From NCBI RefSeq assembly GCF_052119585.1, contig NZ_JBGQOJ010000006.1, forward strand, positions 62,001-126,000: DNA of 64,000 nucleotides. Reading direction: 5' to 3'. This DNA is from JBGQOJ01 sp052119585 (GTDB lineage Bacteria > Pseudomonadota > Alphaproteobacteria > Rhodobacterales > Rhodobacteraceae). The position numbers and the translations under genes are program-made. Below the pieces are notes generated by a model. The model was not told where the DNA came from. It made no database searches and was given only the letters and a program-made list of their open reading frames with translations. Shown piece by piece: positions 1-9,316 of the stretch; the stretch's first letter is position 1, and each line of letters begins with the position of its first letter.

Positions 1-231
1 GGGCCGGGCGGGCGCGTGATTGCGGCCCCGATGCCCGGTTTGGTTCGCGCAGTGTTCGCAGAGGTCGGGCAGGTGGTCGCCGCATGTGACAGGCTTGCCG
101 TTTTGGAGGCGATGAAAATGGAGCATGCACTATTGGCGCCACGCGACGGGATCGTGGCCGAGGTGATGACCGTGGCGGGCGCGCAGGTCGAAGCGGGGGC
201 GGCGCTGATCCTGCTGGAGGACGAGGCATGA
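1..231 (+). CDS. mccA: Biotin carboxyl-carrier end of an acyl-CoA carboxylase alpha subunit (partial, probably methylcrotonyl-CoA carboxylase)
   Basis: Only the last 76 codons are present; the reading frame is open at the left edge of the window. The segment is a biotinyl domain: it begins with the loop AAPMPGLV and carries the biotin attachment motif EAMKMEH, where the Lys of MKM is biotinylated, and it ends ALILLEDEA. Such a domain closes the alpha subunits of methylcrotonyl-, propionyl- and similar acyl-CoA carboxylases. The gene is followed, with overlapping stop and start (ATGA), by a GST, HMG-CoA lyase and an enoyl-CoA hydratase. That is the leucine degradation context, which is why methylcrotonyl-CoA carboxylase is preferred over the other carboxylases. 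The catalytic domains lie outside the window, so substrate specificity is inferred. Confidence 0.8.
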   Translation, partial: GPGGRVIAAPMPGLVRAVFAEVGQVVAACDRLAVLEAMKMEHALLAPRDGIVAEVMTVAGAQVEAGAALILLEDEA

Positions 232-896
232 TCGTTTTGCACCATTGTCCGCAGACGCGGTCGATGCGGTCGCTGTGGTTGCTGCATGAACTGGGGGTGA
301 AGTTCGGCGTGTCGATCCACCCGTTCGACAAGACGCTGCGCGATCCGCAGTATCTGTCGCTGTCGCCGGCGGGCCGTGTGCCCGCGCTGGAAATCGAGGG
401 CGAGCGGATGTTCGAGACCGCCGCGATCACCGAATACCTGTGCGAAATCTTTCCCGAACGTGGACTGGGGCGACCAGCGGGAGACATGGACCGCATGGCC
501 TGGCTTGTCTGGGTGCATTTTGCCGAGACGGTCAGCCAGCACACCGCGGCGTTGACCCAGCAGCATGTGATGATCTATCCGCCCGAGGCCCGCAGTCCGA
601 TCGTGACCCGACTGGAGGCGCGGCGGCTTGAGAAATGCTATGCCGCGATCGAGGCGCGGTTGAACACGCCGGTGGAACGCCGCGACTATCTTTTGACCAG
701 CGGTTTCAGCGCCGCCGATATCAGCGTCGGACAGGCGATCTATATGGCCCGTCATTTTGTGAAAATCGAGAGTTTTCCAAAGCTTCACGCGTGGTATGAT
801 CGTATCACCGACCGGCCTTCGTTTGTGGCAAGTCTGCCGCAGAAAGGGTCCGAGGTTTTATACAAACAGGATTTCTATCCACCTTTGGAAGACTGA
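228..896 (+). CDS. Glutathione S-transferase family protein
   Basis: A 222-residue cytosolic GST. The N-terminal thioredoxin-like half starts HHCPQTRSMRSLWLLHEL and contains GRVPALEIEGERMFETAAI, where VPAL supplies the conserved cis-Pro and ETAAI sits at the usual glutathione-contacting E/S-S position. The helical C-terminal half follows from about residue 90. The length is typical for the family. The start codon overlaps the stop of the carboxylase gene by four bases, so the two are translationally coupled. GSTs inserted in this leucine-degradation cluster are common in Rhodobacterales, but their substrate is not known. I assign the family only, not a reaction. Confidence 0.85.
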   Translation: MIVLHHCPQTRSMRSLWLLHELGVKFGVSIHPFDKTLRDPQYLSLSPAGRVPALEIEGERMFETAAITEYLCEIFPERGLGRPAGDMDRMAWLVWVHFAETVSQHTAALTQQHVMIYPPEARSPIVTRLEARRLEKCYAAIEARLNTPVERRDYLLTSGFSAADISVGQAIYMARHFVKIESFPKLHAWYDRITDRPSFVASLPQKGSEVLYKQDFYPPLED

Positions 897-903
897 TCTG
901 ACC

Positions 904-1758
904 ATGCAGGACTATGTCGAAATTTTCGAAGTCGGCCCGCGTGACGGGCTTCAGAATGAAAAGATGCCTATTCCCACCGCTGACAAGATCGCGCTGATCA
1001 ACCTGCTGTCCAAGGCGGGATTTGCGCGGATCGAGGTGGCCAGTTTCGTCAGCCCGCGATGGGTGCCGCAGATGGCCGACAGTGCCGCCGTGCTGGCGGG
1101 AATAAAGCGGGCGGAGGGGGTATCCTATGCCGCGCTGACCCCGAACCTGCGCGGGTTCGAGGACGCGATTGCGGCGGGTGCGGACGAGATCGCGATTTTC
1201 GGATCGGCGTCCGAGGGGTTTTCGCAGGCAAACATCAATTGTTCGATTGCGGAAAGCCTTGAGCGGTTCAAGCCGGTATCGGACGTCGCAAATATCGAAT
1301 TTGTGAAAATGCGCGGCTATGTTTCCTGTGTTACGGACTGCCCTTATGACGGACCGACGCCCCCCGATAAAGTGGCAGATGTCGTCGAGGCCTTGTTCGC
1401 GATGGGCTGTTACGAGGTGTCATTGGGGGACACCATCGGCAAGGGCACGCCGGAGAGCATCGGGCGGATGCTTGACGCGGTGCTGGAGGTGGCGGACCCG
1501 CTGCATCTGGCCGGACATTACCACGATACGAACGGGCGCGCGCTGGACAATATAGAGGTGTCATTGGCGCGGGGATTGCGGGTGTTCGATGCGGCGGTCG
1601 GGGGCTTGGGCGGTTGCCCCTATGCGCCCGGTGCGGCGGGCAATGTCGCGACAGAGGCGGTGGCGAGGCGGTTGGCGGAATTGGGCTATGAGACAGAGCT
1701 TGATCTGGACGTGATAGAACAGGCGGCCGCGATGGCCCGCCGGATGCGGGGCGTTTGA
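904..1758 (+). CDS. mvaB: Hydroxymethylglutaryl-CoA lyase
   Basis: This enzyme splits HMG-CoA into acetyl-CoA and acetoacetate, the last step of leucine degradation. The 284-residue product has the DRE-TIM metallolyase signature EVGPRDGLQNEK near the N terminus, the metal-binding motif HYHDTNGRAL, and the glycine-rich active-site loop GGLGGCPYAPGA with the catalytic Cys. The frame is open upstream to 796, inside the GST gene. I place the start at 904 because the protein then begins MQDYVEIFEV directly before the conserved core and lies eight bases after the GST stop. The stop overlaps the next start (TGATG). Confidence 0.93.
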   Translation: MQDYVEIFEVGPRDGLQNEKMPIPTADKIALINLLSKAGFARIEVASFVSPRWVPQMADSAAVLAGIKRAEGVSYAALTPNLRGFEDAIAAGADEIAIFGSASEGFSQANINCSIAESLERFKPVSDVANIEFVKMRGYVSCVTDCPYDGPTPPDKVADVVEALFAMGCYEVSLGDTIGKGTPESIGRMLDAVLEVADPLHLAGHYHDTNGRALDNIEVSLARGLRVFDAAVGGLGGCPYAPGAAGNVATEAVARRLAELGYETELDLDVIEQAAAMARRMRGV

Positions 1759-2540
1759 TGTCAGAGACAGTATTGGTGCGGGCCGATCCACGCGGGGTTG
1801 CGACCCTGACGCTGAACCGGCCCGACAAGCATAACGCCTTATCGGCGGAGATGCTGGATGCGATGACCGCAGCGGCCCGGCGATTGGGGGCCGATCCTGC
1901 GGTGCGGGTTGTTGTGCTGGCAGGGGCTGGCGCATCGTTTTGCGCGGGCGGCGATCTGGACTGGATGCGCGCGCAGTTCAAAGCGCCTGCCGCCGGTCGC
2001 GTGGCAGAGGCGCGGCGGTTGGCATTGATGTTACAGGCGCTGAACACCCTGCCCAAGCCGTTGATCGGGCGCGTGCATGGCGCGGCGTTCGGGGGCGGGG
2101 TCGGGATTGCGTCGGTCTGTGATGTGGCGGTCGGCGTGCGCGGCGCAAAGCTGGGGTTTACGGAAACGCGTCTGGGCGTGATTCCCGCGACGATCGCGCC
2201 CTATGTGATCGCACGCATGGGCGAGGGCCGGGCGCGGCGCGTGCTCATGTCGGCGCGCGTGTTCGACGCCGACGAGGCGGTGCGGCTTGACCTGTTGAGC
2301 CATGCGGTGGACATCGAGGATCTGGATGCGGCGATCGAGGACGAGGTTGCACCCTATCTGGTCTGCGCACCGGGGGCTGTGGCGGCGGCAAAGGCGCTGG
2401 CGCGGTCGCTGGGTCCGGTGATCGACGAGGCGGTGATCGCGCGCACGATTGATGCGCTGGTGGGGCGGTGGGACAGCGACGAGGCGCAGCAGGGTATCGC
2501 AGCGTTTTTCGAGAAACGCAAAGCGCCCTGGTCGGCCTGA
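1758..2540 (+). CDS. Enoyl-CoA hydratase/isomerase family protein, probably methylglutaconyl-CoA hydratase
   Basis: A 260-residue crotonase-fold protein. It shows the oxyanion-hole segment ASFCAGGDLDWM, the second loop HGAAFGGGVGIASVCDVAV, and ETRLGVIPATIAPYV, which carries the Glu position used by hydratases. The gene overlaps HMG-CoA lyase by one base and ends the cluster. In leucine breakdown the hydratase acts between methylcrotonyl-CoA carboxylase and HMG-CoA lyase, so 3-methylglutaconyl-CoA is the likely substrate; this comes from context, as crotonase sequence alone rarely fixes the substrate. A TTG one codon upstream is an alternative start, but the ATG at 1758 fits better. Confidence 0.85.
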   Translation: MSETVLVRADPRGVATLTLNRPDKHNALSAEMLDAMTAAARRLGADPAVRVVVLAGAGASFCAGGDLDWMRAQFKAPAAGRVAEARRLALMLQALNTLPKPLIGRVHGAAFGGGVGIASVCDVAVGVRGAKLGFTETRLGVIPATIAPYVIARMGEGRARRVLMSARVFDADEAVRLDLLSHAVDIEDLDAAIEDEVAPYLVCAPGAVAAAKALARSLGPVIDEAVIARTIDALVGRWDSDEAQQGIAAFFEKRKAPWSA

Positions 2541-2664
2541 TCGCGCGGCGCTACCGACAGCAAAAATTACTGCGCTGCGGCATTAAGTGCCTTTTAAACC
2601 GCGTGGCGCGGCCTACAATCCTTTAGGGAACATGATTCAGGGCGTTTTCGCGTGTCGCGCTTGG

Positions 2665-2693
2665 TTGACCCCGCCCATGCGCGAGAGTAAACC
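2665..2693 (+). promoter_or_regulatory. Candidate promoter of the nuo operon
   Basis: The 201-base spacer between the hydratase gene and nuoA holds TTGACC at 2665-2670 and, after 17 bases, TAAACC at 2688-2693. The spacing suits a housekeeping promoter but the -10 element is a weak match. It lies about 50 bases before the GTG start of nuoA, which has a clear AGGAGC ribosome site at 2731-2736. Nothing else regulatory is recognisable in this spacer. Confidence 0.25.
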
Positions 2694-2741
2694 ACCGACA
2701 ACCAAAACGAATGCGCGCCAGACGCAGGATAGGAGCCAGAC

Positions 2742-3107
2742 GTGGACGAGCTGCTGAGAAATTATCTGCCGGTTCTTGTTTTTCTTGGATTGGCGATAGG
2801 ATTGGGCCTTGTTCTGATCCTTGCCGCGGTGGTTTTGGCCGTGCGCAATCCCGACCCGGAAAAGGTCTCTGCCTACGAATGCGGCTTTAACGCCTTTGAC
2901 GATGCGCGGATGAAATTCGACGTGCGATTCTATCTGGTGTCGATCCTGTTCATCATTTTCGACCTTGAGGTGGCGTTCCTGTTTCCATGGGCGGTGGCGT
3001 TCAAGGATGTCGGGATGCTGGGCTTCTGGTCTATGATGGTGTTTCTGGGCGTCCTGACCATCGGGTTCGCCTACGAGTGGAAAAAAGGAGCGCTGGAATG
3101 GCAATAG
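2742..3107 (+). CDS. nuoA: NADH-quinone oxidoreductase subunit A
   Basis: A small membrane subunit of proton-pumping complex I (121 residues). It has three predicted transmembrane helices and the conserved loop YECGFNAFDDARMKFDVRFYLVSILFI split by the first loop Cys, then FDLEVAFLFPWA. The start is GTG with AGGAGC six bases upstream. It opens the nuo operon and overlaps nuoB by ten bases, so the two are translationally coupled. The length is normal for the family. Confidence 0.97.
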   Translation: MDELLRNYLPVLVFLGLAIGLGLVLILAAVVLAVRNPDPEKVSAYECGFNAFDDARMKFDVRFYLVSILFIIFDLEVAFLFPWAVAFKDVGMLGFWSMMVFLGVLTIGFAYEWKKGALEWQ

Positions 3108-3631
3108 CAACCTCGCTGAATACCGCCGGTGCCGACAAAGAGGTCGCAACGCAAACCCTGAACCGCGAATTGCAGGACAAGGGCTTTTTGCTGACCTCGA
3201 CAGAGGACATCATCAACTGGGCGCGGACCGGTTCGCTGCACTGGATGACCTTCGGTCTGGCGTGCTGTGCGGTCGAGATGATGCACACCTCTATGCCGCG
3301 CTATGACCTTGAGCGGTTCGGCACGGCCCCCCGCGCGTCGCCCCGCCAGTCGGACCTGATGATCGTGGCTGGCACGCTGACCAACAAGATGGCCCCCGCG
3401 CTGCGCAAGGTCTACGACCAGATGCCGGAGCCGCGCTATGTGATCTCTATGGGGTCTTGCGCGAATGGCGGCGGGTATTACCACTATAGCTATTCCGTTG
3501 TGCGCGGCTGTGACCGGATCGTTCCGGTGGACATCTATGTGCCCGGCTGCCCGCCGACCGCAGAGGCGCTGCTATACGGTATCTTGCAGTTGCAACGAAA
3601 AATCCGCCGCACCGGCACGATCACAAGATAA
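3098..3631 (+). CDS. nuoB: NADH-quinone oxidoreductase subunit B
   Basis: The peripheral-arm subunit that binds cluster N2, the last iron-sulfur centre before quinone. With the start at 3098 the protein has 177 residues, and the N2 ligands are visible as the paired Cys 56/57 in GLACCAVEMM, Cys121 in MGSCANGGG and Cys151 in VPGCPP. Upstream in-frame codons lie inside nuoA and are not used: AAAAAAGGAG just before 3098 is the ribosome site. nuoC follows after nine bases. Confidence 0.98.
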   Translation: MAIATSLNTAGADKEVATQTLNRELQDKGFLLTSTEDIINWARTGSLHWMTFGLACCAVEMMHTSMPRYDLERFGTAPRASPRQSDLMIVAGTLTNKMAPALRKVYDQMPEPRYVISMGSCANGGGYYHYSYSVVRGCDRIVPVDIYVPGCPPTAEALLYGILQLQRKIRRTGTITR

Positions 3632-3640
3632 GGCAGACCC

Positions 3641-4252
3641 ATGTCCGACGTATTGAACGAGCTAGGTGCCCATATCGAGATGAAGCGCCCCGATTGCGTG
3701 TTGTCCTGGTCTGTGGCCTTTGACGAACTGACAATCGAGGTGGCCCCTACATCGATCGTCGGGTTTGTCGAATTTTTGAAAACCAACGGCACGACGCAAT
3801 TCTCGACGCTGATCGACCTGACCGCCGTGGACTATCCGACGCGCGAAAAGCGCTATGATGTGGTGTACCACTTTCTGTCGATGTACCAGAACCACCGCGT
3901 GCGGGTCCGTGCGATGGTGCGCGAGGACGAGATGGTGCCTTCGATCATTTCGGTGCACCCCAGCGCCAACTGGTTCGAGCGCGAAGTGTTCGACATGTTC
4001 GGCATCCTGTTTTCGGGGCACCCCGACCTGCGGCGTCTGCTGACCGACTACGGGTTCCGCGGGCATCCGCTGCGCAAGGATTTTCCGACGACGGGCTATA
4101 CCGAAGTGCGCTATGACGAGGTGCAGAAGCGCGTCGTCTATGAACCAGTGTCGCTTGTTCAGGAATACCGCCAGTTCGACTTCATGTCGCCGTGGGAGGG
4201 TGCCGAGTACATCCTTCCGGGGGACGAAAAGTCCGGTGGGGCCAAAGGATAG
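3641..4252 (+). CDS. nuoC: NADH-quinone oxidoreductase subunit C
   Basis: The 30-kDa-type subunit of the peripheral arm (203 residues), separate from NuoD as in other alphaproteobacteria and mitochondria, unlike the fused NuoCD of enterobacteria. The family signature is present: ANWFEREVFDMFGILFSGHPDLRRLL followed by GYRGHPLRKDFP-like GFRGHPLRKDFP. It lies nine bases after nuoB. A gap of about 250 bases, which may hold a small gene, separates it from nuoD. Confidence 0.97.
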   Translation: MSDVLNELGAHIEMKRPDCVLSWSVAFDELTIEVAPTSIVGFVEFLKTNGTTQFSTLIDLTAVDYPTREKRYDVVYHFLSMYQNHRVRVRAMVREDEMVPSIISVHPSANWFEREVFDMFGILFSGHPDLRRLLTDYGFRGHPLRKDFPTTGYTEVRYDEVQKRVVYEPVSLVQEYRQFDFMSPWEGAEYILPGDEKSGGAKG

Positions 4253-4256
4253 CGCG

Positions 4257-4502
4257 ATGACGCAGGCAATGCCCATGTGTAAGGTCGGTGCGATCAGGGC
4301 GGGGGCCGGTTGGCCCCGTCACCCTGTCGCCATGCGCCCTGACTGCGGTGCGCCAGTGCGACAGACATCGCGGCTTTTCGACAAGATGAATGACACGCGG
4401 CGGCTGAAGGCCATCAGGGTTTTCACCGCGCAGACTGATGATAGTCGCGCGACATCCGGCACGGTGCCGTCGCGCCTGACCGACAACATGGCGAAGGTGT
4501 AG
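4257..4502 (+). CDS. Small hypothetical protein between nuoC and nuoD
   Basis: An 81-codon frame fills the gap between nuoC and nuoD. It starts four bases after the nuoC stop, with AAAGGA at 4244-4249 as a plausible ribosome site, and ends three bases before nuoD. The product is basic and Ala/Arg-rich, with two Cys and no motif, signal peptide or membrane segment that I recognise. The exact fit between its neighbours argues for a real gene. The composition is equally compatible with an untranslated spacer, so confidence is low. Confidence 0.35.
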   Translation: MTQAMPMCKVGAIRAGAGWPRHPVAMRPDCGAPVRQTSRLFDKMNDTRRLKAIRVFTAQTDDSRATSGTVPSRLTDNMAKV

Positions 4503-4505
4503 GAC

Positions 4506-5717
4506 ATGGACGGCTCAAACTTTGACGACGCTTTGACGGGCGAGCAGAAGATCCGCAACTTCAACATCAACTTTGGCCCGCAGCACCCTGCGGCCCACGG
4601 TGTGTTGCGTCTGGTGCTGGAACTGGACGGCGAGATCGTAGAGCGGTGCGACCCGCACATCGGTCTTTTGCATCGTGGCACCGAAAAGCTGATGGAAAGC
4701 CGGACATATCTGCAAAACCTGCCGTATTTCGACCGTCTGGATTATGTGGCGCCGATGAATCAGGAACATGCCTGGTGTCTGGCGATCGAAAAGCTGACCA
4801 AGACCGAAGTGCCGCGCCGCGCATCGCTGATCCGCGTTCTGTATTCCGAGATCGGCCGCGTGCTGAACCATCTGCTGAACGTCACGACGCAGGCGATGGA
4901 CGTCGGCGCGCTGACGCCGCCGCTGTGGGGCTTTGAAGAGCGCGAAAAGCTGATGGTGTTCTACGAGCGGGCCAGCGGTGCGCGTCTGCATTCGGCCTAT
5001 TTCCGCCCCGGTGGCGTGCATCAGGATCTGCCCGACCAGCTGGTCGATGATATCGAGCAGTGGGCGCATGAATTCCCCCGCGCACTGAACGACATCGACG
5101 ACCTGCTGACCGAGAACCGCATTTTCAAGCAGCGCAACGTCGACATCGCCATCGTGTCCGAGCAGGATGTTCTGGACTATGCGTTTTCCGGCGTCATGGC
5201 GCGGGGGTCCGGCCTTGCCTGGGATTTGCGTCGGTCGCAGCCCTATGAATGCTATGACGAGTTCGAGTTCCAGATTCCCGTGGGCACCCGTGGCGATTGT
5301 TACGACCGCTATCTGTGCCGCATGGCCGAGATGCGGGAAAGCGTGAAGATCATCAAACAGGCCATAGGCAAATTGCGCGAGTCGACAGGCGATGTCATGG
5401 CGCGCGGAAAGCTGACCCCGCCGACACGCGGCGAGATGAAGACCTCGATGGAGGCGCTTATCCACCATTTCAAGCTGTATACCGAAGGGTTCCACGTTCC
5501 CGCGGGCGAAGTCTACGCCGCGGTCGAGGCCCCCAAGGGCGAATTCGGCGTCTACCTTGTGGCCGATGGAACCAACAAACCCTACCGCTCGAAAATTCGC
5601 GCACCGGGTTTCCCGCATTTGCAGGCCATGGACTATCTGGCCAAAGGACACCAACTGGCCGACGTTGCCGCGATCATCGGATCGATGGACGTCGTGTTTG
5701 GGGAGATCGACCGTTAA
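4506..5717 (+). CDS. nuoD: NADH-quinone oxidoreductase subunit D
   Basis: The 49-kDa-type subunit (403 residues) that forms the quinone-binding cavity with NuoB. Conserved segments visible include FGPQHPAAHGVLRLVLELDG near the N terminus, HIGLLHRGTEKLME, YLDRLDYVAPM-like YFDRLDYVAPMNQEHAW, and the C-terminal DVVFGEIDR typical of the subunit. Length and start (MDGSNFDDAL) are normal. The stop TAA overlaps the nuoE ATG by one base. Confidence 0.98.
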   Translation: MDGSNFDDALTGEQKIRNFNINFGPQHPAAHGVLRLVLELDGEIVERCDPHIGLLHRGTEKLMESRTYLQNLPYFDRLDYVAPMNQEHAWCLAIEKLTKTEVPRRASLIRVLYSEIGRVLNHLLNVTTQAMDVGALTPPLWGFEEREKLMVFYERASGARLHSAYFRPGGVHQDLPDQLVDDIEQWAHEFPRALNDIDDLLTENRIFKQRNVDIAIVSEQDVLDYAFSGVMARGSGLAWDLRRSQPYECYDEFEFQIPVGTRGDCYDRYLCRMAEMRESVKIIKQAIGKLRESTGDVMARGKLTPPTRGEMKTSMEALIHHFKLYTEGFHVPAGEVYAAVEAPKGEFGVYLVADGTNKPYRSKIRAPGFPHLQAMDYLAKGHQLADVAAIIGSMDVVFGEIDR

Positions 5718-6784
5718 TGCTACGCCGTCTATACGCTGACCAACCCGCGTCTTTCGCTTTTACCCCCGCCAATCTGGCCTGGGCAGAGGCGCAGATCACC
5801 AAATACCCCGAAGGCCGTCAGGCGTCGGCGATCATTCCGCTGTTGTGGCGTGCCCAAGAGCAAGAGGGTTGGCTGACCCGCCCCGCGATCGAGCATGTCG
5901 CAGGGATGCTGGGCATGGCCTATATCCGTGCGTTGGAGGTGGCGACGTTCTACTTTATGTTCCAGTTGCAGCCGGTCGGGTCTGTGGCCCATATCCAGGT
6001 CTGCGGCACCACATCCTGCATGATTTGCGGTGCCGAGGATCTGGTGGCGGTCTGCAAGGAAAAGATCGCCCCCAAGGCGCATCAGCTGTCCGCCGACGGC
6101 AAGTTTTCGTGGGAAGAAGTCGAGTGCCTTGGGGCCTGCGCGAACGCGCCGATGGCGCAGATCGGCAAGGATTACTACGAGGACCTGACCGCCGCCCGCA
6201 TGGCCGAGGTGATCGACGAGATGGCCGCCGGTGGCGTGCCTGTGCCCGGTCCGCAGAACGGTCGCTACGGGTCCGAGCCCTTGTCGGGGCTGACCAGCCT
6301 CAAGGACTTCGAGTCGGGGCGCAAGCAATACAATTATTCCGCGCAGGCGGCGGTTGATATCGGCGACAGCATCAAGCGCATCGACGGCACCGAAGTGCCG
6401 CTGATCGTGTCCTGGAAGGGGCAGTTCGGCGATGCGAAGCCCGCAAAGGCCAAGGCAGCCGTGAAGCCTGCCGCGCCGGCTGTAACCGACGCCGCGCAGA
6501 CCAAGCCCGCAACGCTGAAGGCCCCCCGCAAGGGCCGCGCGGACGATCTGAAACTGATCAAGGGCGTCGGGCCAAAGCTGGAAACCATGCTGCATGGCAT
6601 AGGGTTCTACCATTTCGATCAGGTCGCGGCCTGGACGGCGGGCGATGTGGCCTGGGTTGACGAAAATCTCGAAGGCTTCAAGGGCCGCGCGACCCGTGAC
6701 AACTGGGTCGAGCAGGCCAAGGTTCTTGCGACGGGAGGCGAGACCGACTTTTCTCGTCGTGCGAAAAAGGGTGGCATTTACTAG
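5717..6784 (+). CDS. nuoE: NADH-quinone oxidoreductase subunit E with helix-hairpin-helix C-terminal extension
   Basis: A 355-residue NuoE, much longer than the roughly 170-240 residues of the bare subunit. The thioredoxin-like N-terminal half binds cluster N1a through Cys96 and Cys101 (VCGTTSCMICG) and Cys137 and Cys141 (ECLGACANAPM). An Ala/Lys/Pro-rich linker at about 235-272 leads to an 80-residue domain starting DDLKLIKGVGPKLE, a helix-hairpin-helix-like fold, and ending KKGGIY. The next gene ends in a closely similar domain. Extended NuoE proteins are known in alphaproteobacteria; the role of the tail is unknown. The start overlaps the nuoD stop; longer in-frame readings lie inside nuoD. 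Confidence 0.95.
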   Translation: MLRRLYADQPASFAFTPANLAWAEAQITKYPEGRQASAIIPLLWRAQEQEGWLTRPAIEHVAGMLGMAYIRALEVATFYFMFQLQPVGSVAHIQVCGTTSCMICGAEDLVAVCKEKIAPKAHQLSADGKFSWEEVECLGACANAPMAQIGKDYYEDLTAARMAEVIDEMAAGGVPVPGPQNGRYGSEPLSGLTSLKDFESGRKQYNYSAQAAVDIGDSIKRIDGTEVPLIVSWKGQFGDAKPAKAKAAVKPAAPAVTDAAQTKPATLKAPRKGRADDLKLIKGVGPKLETMLHGIGFYHFDQVAAWTAGDVAWVDENLEGFKGRATRDNWVEQAKVLATGGETDFSRRAKKGGIY

Positions 6785-6814
6785 ACCACATAAAAATTAT
6801 CAGGGGACGATGAT

Positions 6815-7678
6815 ATGACACAGAAATCCGGAGGACTTACCTGCACGCAGGGCTGTTGGTTGCTTGCGCTGCTTGGTGGTGTGATTGTTTTTGCGCTGTT
6901 GAAACTTGGTGCCGATAGCTCTTTCTTGCATGCCTTTTTCTTTGGCGGGCTTGTGTTTTTGATCGGTGGTTTGGTGTTGAACTGGGCGTTTTGCAAAGCG
7001 GCGCCACAATCGGGTGATGTGTCGATCCCTGCGGCTGCGGCCCCTGAGGCCAAGGCGACAACCAGTGCTGTAGCCGCGCCCGCGCCGACCGCCGTAGCGC
7101 CGGTGGCAACTGCTGCGCTGCCCGTCTCTGTGGATGCGACGACCTCTGCGCCTGCTGCTGGCATCGCGTCCATCCCCGCTGCCGCGCCAAAAGCGGCGGC
7201 AAAGCCCAAGGCGGCCCCTAAGGCGAAGGCGGCCCCGAAAACGACTGCCACGACTGCGGAAAAGACTGTTCCCGCTGCCAAGGTCGCGAAAGCCGCCGCA
7301 GCACCGAAGACACCAAAAGCTACCGCTGCACCGAAAGCGGCAACACCGAAAGCCGCCGCGCCGAAAGCGACAGTCAAGCCGGTTGCCGCAGATGGCAAAC
7401 CCGAACTGCTGACAGCGGCCCGCGAGGGTGGACCGGACGACCTGAAAATGATCAAGGGCGTCGGACCGAAGCTGGAGGGCGAGTTGCACAAGATGGGTGT
7501 ATACCACTTCGATCAGGTCGCCGCATGGCGCAAGAAGGAAGTGGAATGGATGGACGACAACCTTGAAGGTGTTCGTGGCCGCGTCTCGCGCGATGAATGG
7601 GTCAAGCAAGCCAAAGTTCTTGCCAAAGGTGGCACAACAGAATTCGCGTCGCGCGTCAAAAAGGGCGGCGTTTACTAA
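6815..7678 (+). CDS. Membrane-anchored protein with NuoE-type helix-hairpin-helix tail
   Basis: A 287-residue protein of unknown role inside the nuo operon. It has two hydrophobic segments at about residues 10-30 and 37-56, with a Cys at each end (LTCTQGC and WAFCK), then a long Ala/Pro/Lys linker at about 70-195 made of short KAAAPK-type repeats. The last 80 residues start DDLKMIKGVGPKLEG and end KKGGVY. By eye that tail is about two thirds identical to the NuoE tail, which points to duplication. The start has AGGGGACG ten bases upstream. I infer a complex I accessory or assembly role from position only. Confidence 0.85.
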   Translation: MTQKSGGLTCTQGCWLLALLGGVIVFALLKLGADSSFLHAFFFGGLVFLIGGLVLNWAFCKAAPQSGDVSIPAAAAPEAKATTSAVAAPAPTAVAPVATAALPVSVDATTSAPAAGIASIPAAAPKAAAKPKAAPKAKAAPKTTATTAEKTVPAAKVAKAAAAPKTPKATAAPKAATPKAAAPKATVKPVAADGKPELLTAAREGGPDDLKMIKGVGPKLEGELHKMGVYHFDQVAAWRKKEVEWMDDNLEGVRGRVSRDEWVKQAKVLAKGGTTEFASRVKKGGVY

Positions 7679-7690
7679 GGATTGAAGACA

Positions 7691-7909
7691 ATGAGTTCCG
7701 ACCGCGACAAGGCACAGGCAAAGCAGGGCAGGATCGCTGCCGCTGTTATCGCTGGCACAGGTGCGTTGTGGGTCGGGGCGCAATGGCTGGGGGCGAAATA
7801 CGGATGGTCCAACCGGACGTTTGTGTTTTTCGACCTTGCCGCTTTGGCCGCGTTCATCTGGGCGCTGGTCGTGACCTACCAGATCTGGCGCAAACGTCAG
7901 GACAATTGA
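7691..7909 (+). CDS. DUF5337 family small membrane protein
   Basis: A 72-residue protein with a charged N terminus (MSSDRDKAQAKQGR), a hydrophobic segment around residues 15-35, a second at about 45-62, and a basic end (WRKRQDN). This matches DUF5337, which I recall as a family of small two-helix proteins found in the nuo operons of Rhodobacterales. The ATG at 7691 is preferred to the TTG at 7682 because the conserved part begins there. The function is unknown. It sits between the HhH protein and nuoF with short gaps, so it is cotranscribed. Confidence 0.8.
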   Translation: MSSDRDKAQAKQGRIAAAVIAGTGALWVGAQWLGAKYGWSNRTFVFFDLAALAAFIWALVVTYQIWRKRQDN

Positions 7910-7919
7910 GGACTAAGAC

Positions 7920-9215
<1,296 letters not shown>

Positions 9216-9316
9216 CGCAGTGTTATTGCATAACAAAGGGCTGCGATCCCATGTGGACTGTGGAACGGGCCGGCATACGTGCTGGCCTGACCATGGTTTA
9301 CAAAGGAACACAGGCA

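Noticed and set aside
4515..5654. Long open frame (379 codons) on the minus strand across nuoD
   Set aside because: It is antisense to a fully conserved gene. High-GC genes often leave the opposite strand free of stops, and the His/Gln/Arg-rich product has no recognisable motif.
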